Below, piece after piece: positions 39,474 to 41,934 of a stretch of 41,934 nucleotides of DNA. Position 1 is the first letter of the stretch. Every line of letters starts with the position of its first letter. A model generated the notes under the pieces. It had not been told where the DNA came from, did no database searches, and saw only the letters and a list, made by a program, of their open reading frames with translations. The DNA lies in assembly GCF_000308815.1 (NCBI RefSeq), contig NZ_BAFX01000122.1, positions 1 through 41,934 of the forward strand, read 5' to 3'. A program made the translations under genes and the position numbers. This DNA comes from Nocardia concava NBRC 100430. Its GTDB lineage: Bacteria; Actinomycetota; Actinomycetes; Mycobacteriales; Mycobacteriaceae.

Positions 39474-40691
39474 ATGGCTGAGGCCGTCATCGTTTCGTAC
39501 GCCCGCTCGCCCATCGGCCGCGCTGGCAAGGGTTCTCTGGTGAGCATGCGCCCGGACGACCTGGCCGCGCAGATGGTGCAGGCCGCCCTGGACAAGGTGC
39601 CGGGCCTCGCCGTGAGCGATGTCAACGACCTGCTGCTCGGCTGCGGCCAGCCCGCCGGTGAGGGCGGCTTCAATATGGCTCGCGCCGTTGCCGTTCAGCT
39701 CGGCTACGACTACCTGCCCGGCGTCACCGTCAACCGGTACTGCTCCTCGTCGCTGATGACCACCCGCATGGCGTTCCACGCCATCAAGGCGGGCGAGGGC
39801 GACGTGTTCATCTCCGCCGGTGTGGAGACCGTCTCGCGCTTCCCGAAGGGCACCGCCGATGGCTGGCCCGACACCCACAACCCGCTGTACGCCGAGGCCG
39901 AGGCCCGCACCAAGGCCACCGCCGAGTCCAACGCCACCTGGACCGACCCGCGCGAGAACGACATCCTCCCGGACGTCTACATCGCCATGGGCCAGACCGC
40001 GGAGAACGTCGCCACCTACACCGGCATCTCCCGCGAGGACCAGGACCGCTGGGGCGTGCGCTCGCAGAACCGCGCGGAGGAGGCCATCAAGTCCGGCTTC
40101 TTCGAGCGTGAGATCACCCCGGTGACCCTGCCCGACGGCACCATCGTCACCACCGACGACGGCCCGCGCGCCGGCACCACCTACGAGAAGATCTCGCAGC
40201 TGAAGCCGGTCTTCCGTCCCGACGGCACCATCACCGCCGGTAACGCCTGTCCGCTGAACGACGGTGCGGCGGCGCTGGTCGTCATGTCCGACACCAAGGC
40301 TCGCGAGCTGGGCCTGACCCCGCTGGCCCGCATCGTGGCCACCGGCGTCTCGGGCCTGTCGCCGGAGATCATGGGCCTCGGCCCGATCCAGGCCGTCCGC
40401 AACACCCTGAAGAACGCGGGCATGACCATCGACGATCTCGACCTGTACGAGATCAACGAGGCCTTCGCCGTGCAGGTGCTGGGTTCCGCCCGTGAGCTGA
40501 ACATGGACGAGGACAAGCTGAACGTCTCCGGCGGCGCGATCGCCCTCGGCCACCCCTTCGGCATGACCGGCGCCCGCATCACCGCGACGCTGATCAACAA
40601 CCTCCAGACCCACGACAAGCAGTTCGGCCTGGAGACCATGTGCGTCGGCGGCGGCCAGGGCATGGCGATGATCATCGAGCGCCTCAGCTGA
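39474..40691 (+). CDS. Acetyl-CoA C-acetyltransferase (thiolase), FadA3-like
   Basis: A 405-residue thiolase. Catalytic Cys90 lies in NRYCSSSLM; NEAFAVQVLG, GGAIALGHPFGMTGAR (active-site His) and CVGGGQG (second Cys near 391) complete the set. AAGGAG lies about five bases before the ATG at 39474. Thiolases of this class cleave 3-oxoacyl-CoA in beta-oxidation or condense acetyl-CoA. Position and orientation relative to cbs match M. tuberculosis fadA3 (Rv1074c), though the gene between differs. A strong terminator follows. Confidence 0.93.
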   Translation: MAEAVIVSYARSPIGRAGKGSLVSMRPDDLAAQMVQAALDKVPGLAVSDVNDLLLGCGQPAGEGGFNMARAVAVQLGYDYLPGVTVNRYCSSSLMTTRMAFHAIKAGEGDVFISAGVETVSRFPKGTADGWPDTHNPLYAEAEARTKATAESNATWTDPRENDILPDVYIAMGQTAENVATYTGISREDQDRWGVRSQNRAEEAIKSGFFEREITPVTLPDGTIVTTDDGPRAGTTYEKISQLKPVFRPDGTITAGNACPLNDGAAALVVMSDTKARELGLTPLARIVATGVSGLSPEIMGLGPIQAVRNTLKNAGMTIDDLDLYEINEAFAVQVLGSARELNMDEDKLNVSGGAIALGHPFGMTGARITATLINNLQTHDKQFGLETMCVGGGQGMAMIIERLS

Positions 40692-40726
40692 CGCGCGAGA
40701 TTTCCGCGGCGAAGCCACGAAAGTGA

Positions 40727-40761
40727 TTGGGCCGCCCGACCTTAACGGTCGGGCGGCCCAA
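40727..40761. terminator. Thiolase terminator
   Basis: A perfect 15-bp stem (TTGGGCCGCCCGACC) with loop TTAAC, 35 bases past the thiolase stop. Confidence 0.85.
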
Positions 40762-40777
40762 ATCGTCTGGGGAAGGT

Positions 40778-40817
40778 GGGGGTTACCCCCAAGCCCCCAG
40801 CGGGGGCAAGCCCCCGC
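40778..40817. repeat. Adjacent G-run/C-run hairpins
   Basis: GGGGG-TTA-CCCCC at 40778-40790 and GCGGGGGC-AA-GCCCCCGC at 40800-40817, with further G5/C5 runs between them. They lead into the tandem array at 40827. Strand-asymmetric folding, including G-rich secondary structure, is possible. Confidence 0.65.
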
Positions 40818-40826
40818 ACCCCCCAA

Positions 40827-41000
40827 GGTCGGAGCCAGCCCACACTCCCAGGGGTCGGTGCCAACCCACGTCCCCAGGGGTGCCAGCTCACGCCCCAGGG
40901 CGGAGCCAGCCCACGTCCCCGGGGGAGCCAAACGTCCGCGTCCCCAGTCGGAGCCAGACTCTGTATCCACATGCGTCAAGGTCGGAGCTGACGAGGTGAC
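40827..41000. repeat. Tandem array of degenerate ~26-bp units
   Basis: Units follow the theme GGTCGGAGCCAGCCCACGTC then CCCAGG. Two clear 26-bp copies lie at 40827-40852 and 40853-40878, followed by about four or five shortened or diverged copies (21-33 bp) until near 41000. Together with the G/C-run hairpins this fills the 318-bp gap between the thiolase and the MFS gene. The unit length is not a multiple of three, so the open frames seen across it are not a sign of coding. Confidence 0.7.
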
Positions 41001-41009
41001 TAGAGGTAA

Positions 41010-41934
41010 CTATCGGACCACGGCGGGCGAGATTGCCCATGCGACCGTGGCGATGACGGCTAGGGCACTGCCGCCGAGGATGAAGCCGAGGGCGGGGGCG
41101 GAGGCTATCAAGGCGGGAATGATTGCCATGCCCGCAGTTCCGGCCGCGCGCATGACGGTGTTGTTGACGGTGAGCAGACGCAGCCGTACGGCCTGGGGAT
41201 GGGTTGCGAATTGGGTGCCCAGGGTGATCGCGATGAGCGGTGTGATGAGCCCGGACAAGGCCGCGAACAGCAGAACCAGCGGCAGGGTGTGAGACGCGCC
41301 GGTCGCGATCAGCGCGAGACCGGCTGCGGCCCAGGACAGGCAGAAGCGCCGGAGAAAGACCGGAGTGGGCCGAATTCTGGCGGTGATGAGGTTGCCCGCG
41401 AGTCCGGCCGCGCCCGTTGTGGTGAGCACCCAGCCGTAAGCCGAAGGGCCCGCGCCGATCTGGTGCACCAGGAGCAGGGGCAGGCCGATCGCTGGTAGCG
41501 CGTTCAGGAAAAGCCCCGCGGCGTGAACAACGAAAGCGACTCCGAGAGCGGGCTGTTCGCGCAAAAGTACGCGCGCCGACGCCGGTGGGGTCGACGGTTG
41601 CGAGGTCGCCCTCGCAGGTTGGCGCGTAGAGGTGACGACGGTCAGGTACAGCAATGCGGCCACCGAGATCGCGAATGTCATTGCGTCCACGATGAACAGC
41701 GTCGGTACCGGCACCGCCAGGAGCAGGACACCAGCGAGCGCCGGACCTGCGATGCGGGCGATGCGGCCGTTGAGATCCATGGCCGCAACCAGGGCGGGGC
41801 GCTCGGTCTCGTCGACCAGATCGGGTACCAACGCGCCGAGGGCGGGATCGAACATCGCGGCCAGGGCACCGAGCAGTGCGGCGATGGCGAGCATGGCCGC
41901 GGTTCCGCCGAGCGTCCACAGCAGCGGCATCGCG
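41010..41934 (-). CDS. MFS exporter, EntS/MFS_3-like (5' part beyond window)
   Basis: The frame is open to the right edge, so the N-terminus is missing; about 308 codons are visible. At least eight membrane helices are present. The segment AMFDPALGALVPDLVDETERPALVAAMDLNGRIARIAGPALAGVLL is the recognised loop-helix region of the MFS_3 (enterobactin exporter-like) group and normally sits after TM4, so roughly the first 100-120 residues lie outside. A typical second half follows (PSAYGWVLTTTGAAGLAGNLITARI, LVLLFAALSGLITPLIAITLGTQF). An internal Met at 41930 is not the start. It probably exports a small molecule. Its stop lies ten bases from the tandem repeat array. Confidence 0.85.
   Translation of the reverse strand, partial: AMPLLWTLGGTAAMLAIAALLGALAAMFDPALGALVPDLVDETERPALVAAMDLNGRIARIAGPALAGVLLLAVPVPTLFIVDAMTFAISVAALLYLTVVTSTRQPARATSQPSTPPASARVLLREQPALGVAFVVHAAGLFLNALPAIGLPLLLVHQIGAGPSAYGWVLTTTGAAGLAGNLITARIRPTPVFLRRFCLSWAAAGLALIATGASHTLPLVLLFAALSGLITPLIAITLGTQFATHPQAVRLRLLTVNNTVMRAAGTAGMAIIPALIASAPALGFILGGSALAVIATVAWAISPAVVR

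Noticed and set aside
40742..40972. Minus-strand repeat protein with WGRGLAP units
   Set aside because: The repeat unit is about 26 bp, so no frame is kept by selection; there is no ribosome-binding site and the frame overlaps a terminator.
40827..41000. CRISPR array
   Set aside because: Units are contiguous and degenerate, with no unique spacers, and no cas genes are present.

Overview
The window is high-GC actinobacterial DNA, most likely Nocardia or a close relative within the Mycobacteriales. The evidence is a mycothiol S-conjugate amidase (Mca), a TIGR03086-type protein of the mycothiol-associated DinB superfamily, a DUF4307 protein, MMPL and LLM-type proteins, very strong G/C at third codon positions, frequent GTG starts, and gene order. 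The segment thiolase - cystathionine beta-synthase - metB - greA - DUF4307 - mca - small membrane protein keeps the order and relative orientations I remember for M. tuberculosis Rv1074c-Rv1083. About 8 kb of other genes lie here between metB and cbs. The window looks chromosomal. I see no rRNA, tRNA, CRISPR array, insertion sequence, prophage or plasmid function.

Layout. 1-4.6 kb: an edge-truncated Gly/Met/Gln/Pro-repeat lipoprotein and a secreted protein with the same repeat motif, a membrane fatty-acid desaturase, a TIGR03086 protein, an AraC regulator and an exported protein of unknown function. 4.6-9.9 kb: two regulator-target modules, a DUF1254-type lipoprotein divergent from an AraC regulator, and an HxlR regulator divergent from an LLM flavin oxidoreductase plus an overlapping gene of unknown function. 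9.9-12.7 kb: flotillin and an NfeD-like partner, divergent from an ADP-ribosylglycohydrolase. 12.6-21.1 kb: MarR/DMT exporter pair, alpha/beta hydrolase, a TetR-LAL regulator operon divergent from an MMPL transporter. 21.2-25.2 kb: a Ser/Thr kinase with a polytopic membrane domain, an unknown protein, a VOC protein and an HSL-type esterase.

25.4-29.3 kb is the conserved mca/greA/metB block. 29.4-37.3 kb holds a glutaryl-CoA-dehydrogenase-like enzyme, a DUF6401-like protein, a TM-helix-repeat channel-like protein, an exported transglycosylase-like protein, an HD-GYP/LuxR fusion protein, a SnoaL-like protein, a DUF6529-like membrane protein and an AbrB-type membrane protein. 37.3-41.9 kb holds cbs, a small exported protein, a thiolase, an unusual tandem-repeat array and an edge-truncated MFS exporter.

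The most interesting region is 32.3-35.1 kb. An exported peptidoglycan-hydrolase-like gene diverges from a predicted phosphodiesterase fused to a LuxR DNA-binding domain. The roughly 0.6 kb between them is dense in TCACA half-sites, including a 9-10 bp phased run, and also holds a possible leader ORF followed directly by a hairpin. Other notable points are clean dyad operators in four divergent promoters, a set of perfect-arm terminators, and a tandem array of about 26 bp units after the thiolase. All family assignments come from reading motifs and from memory; no searches were run.
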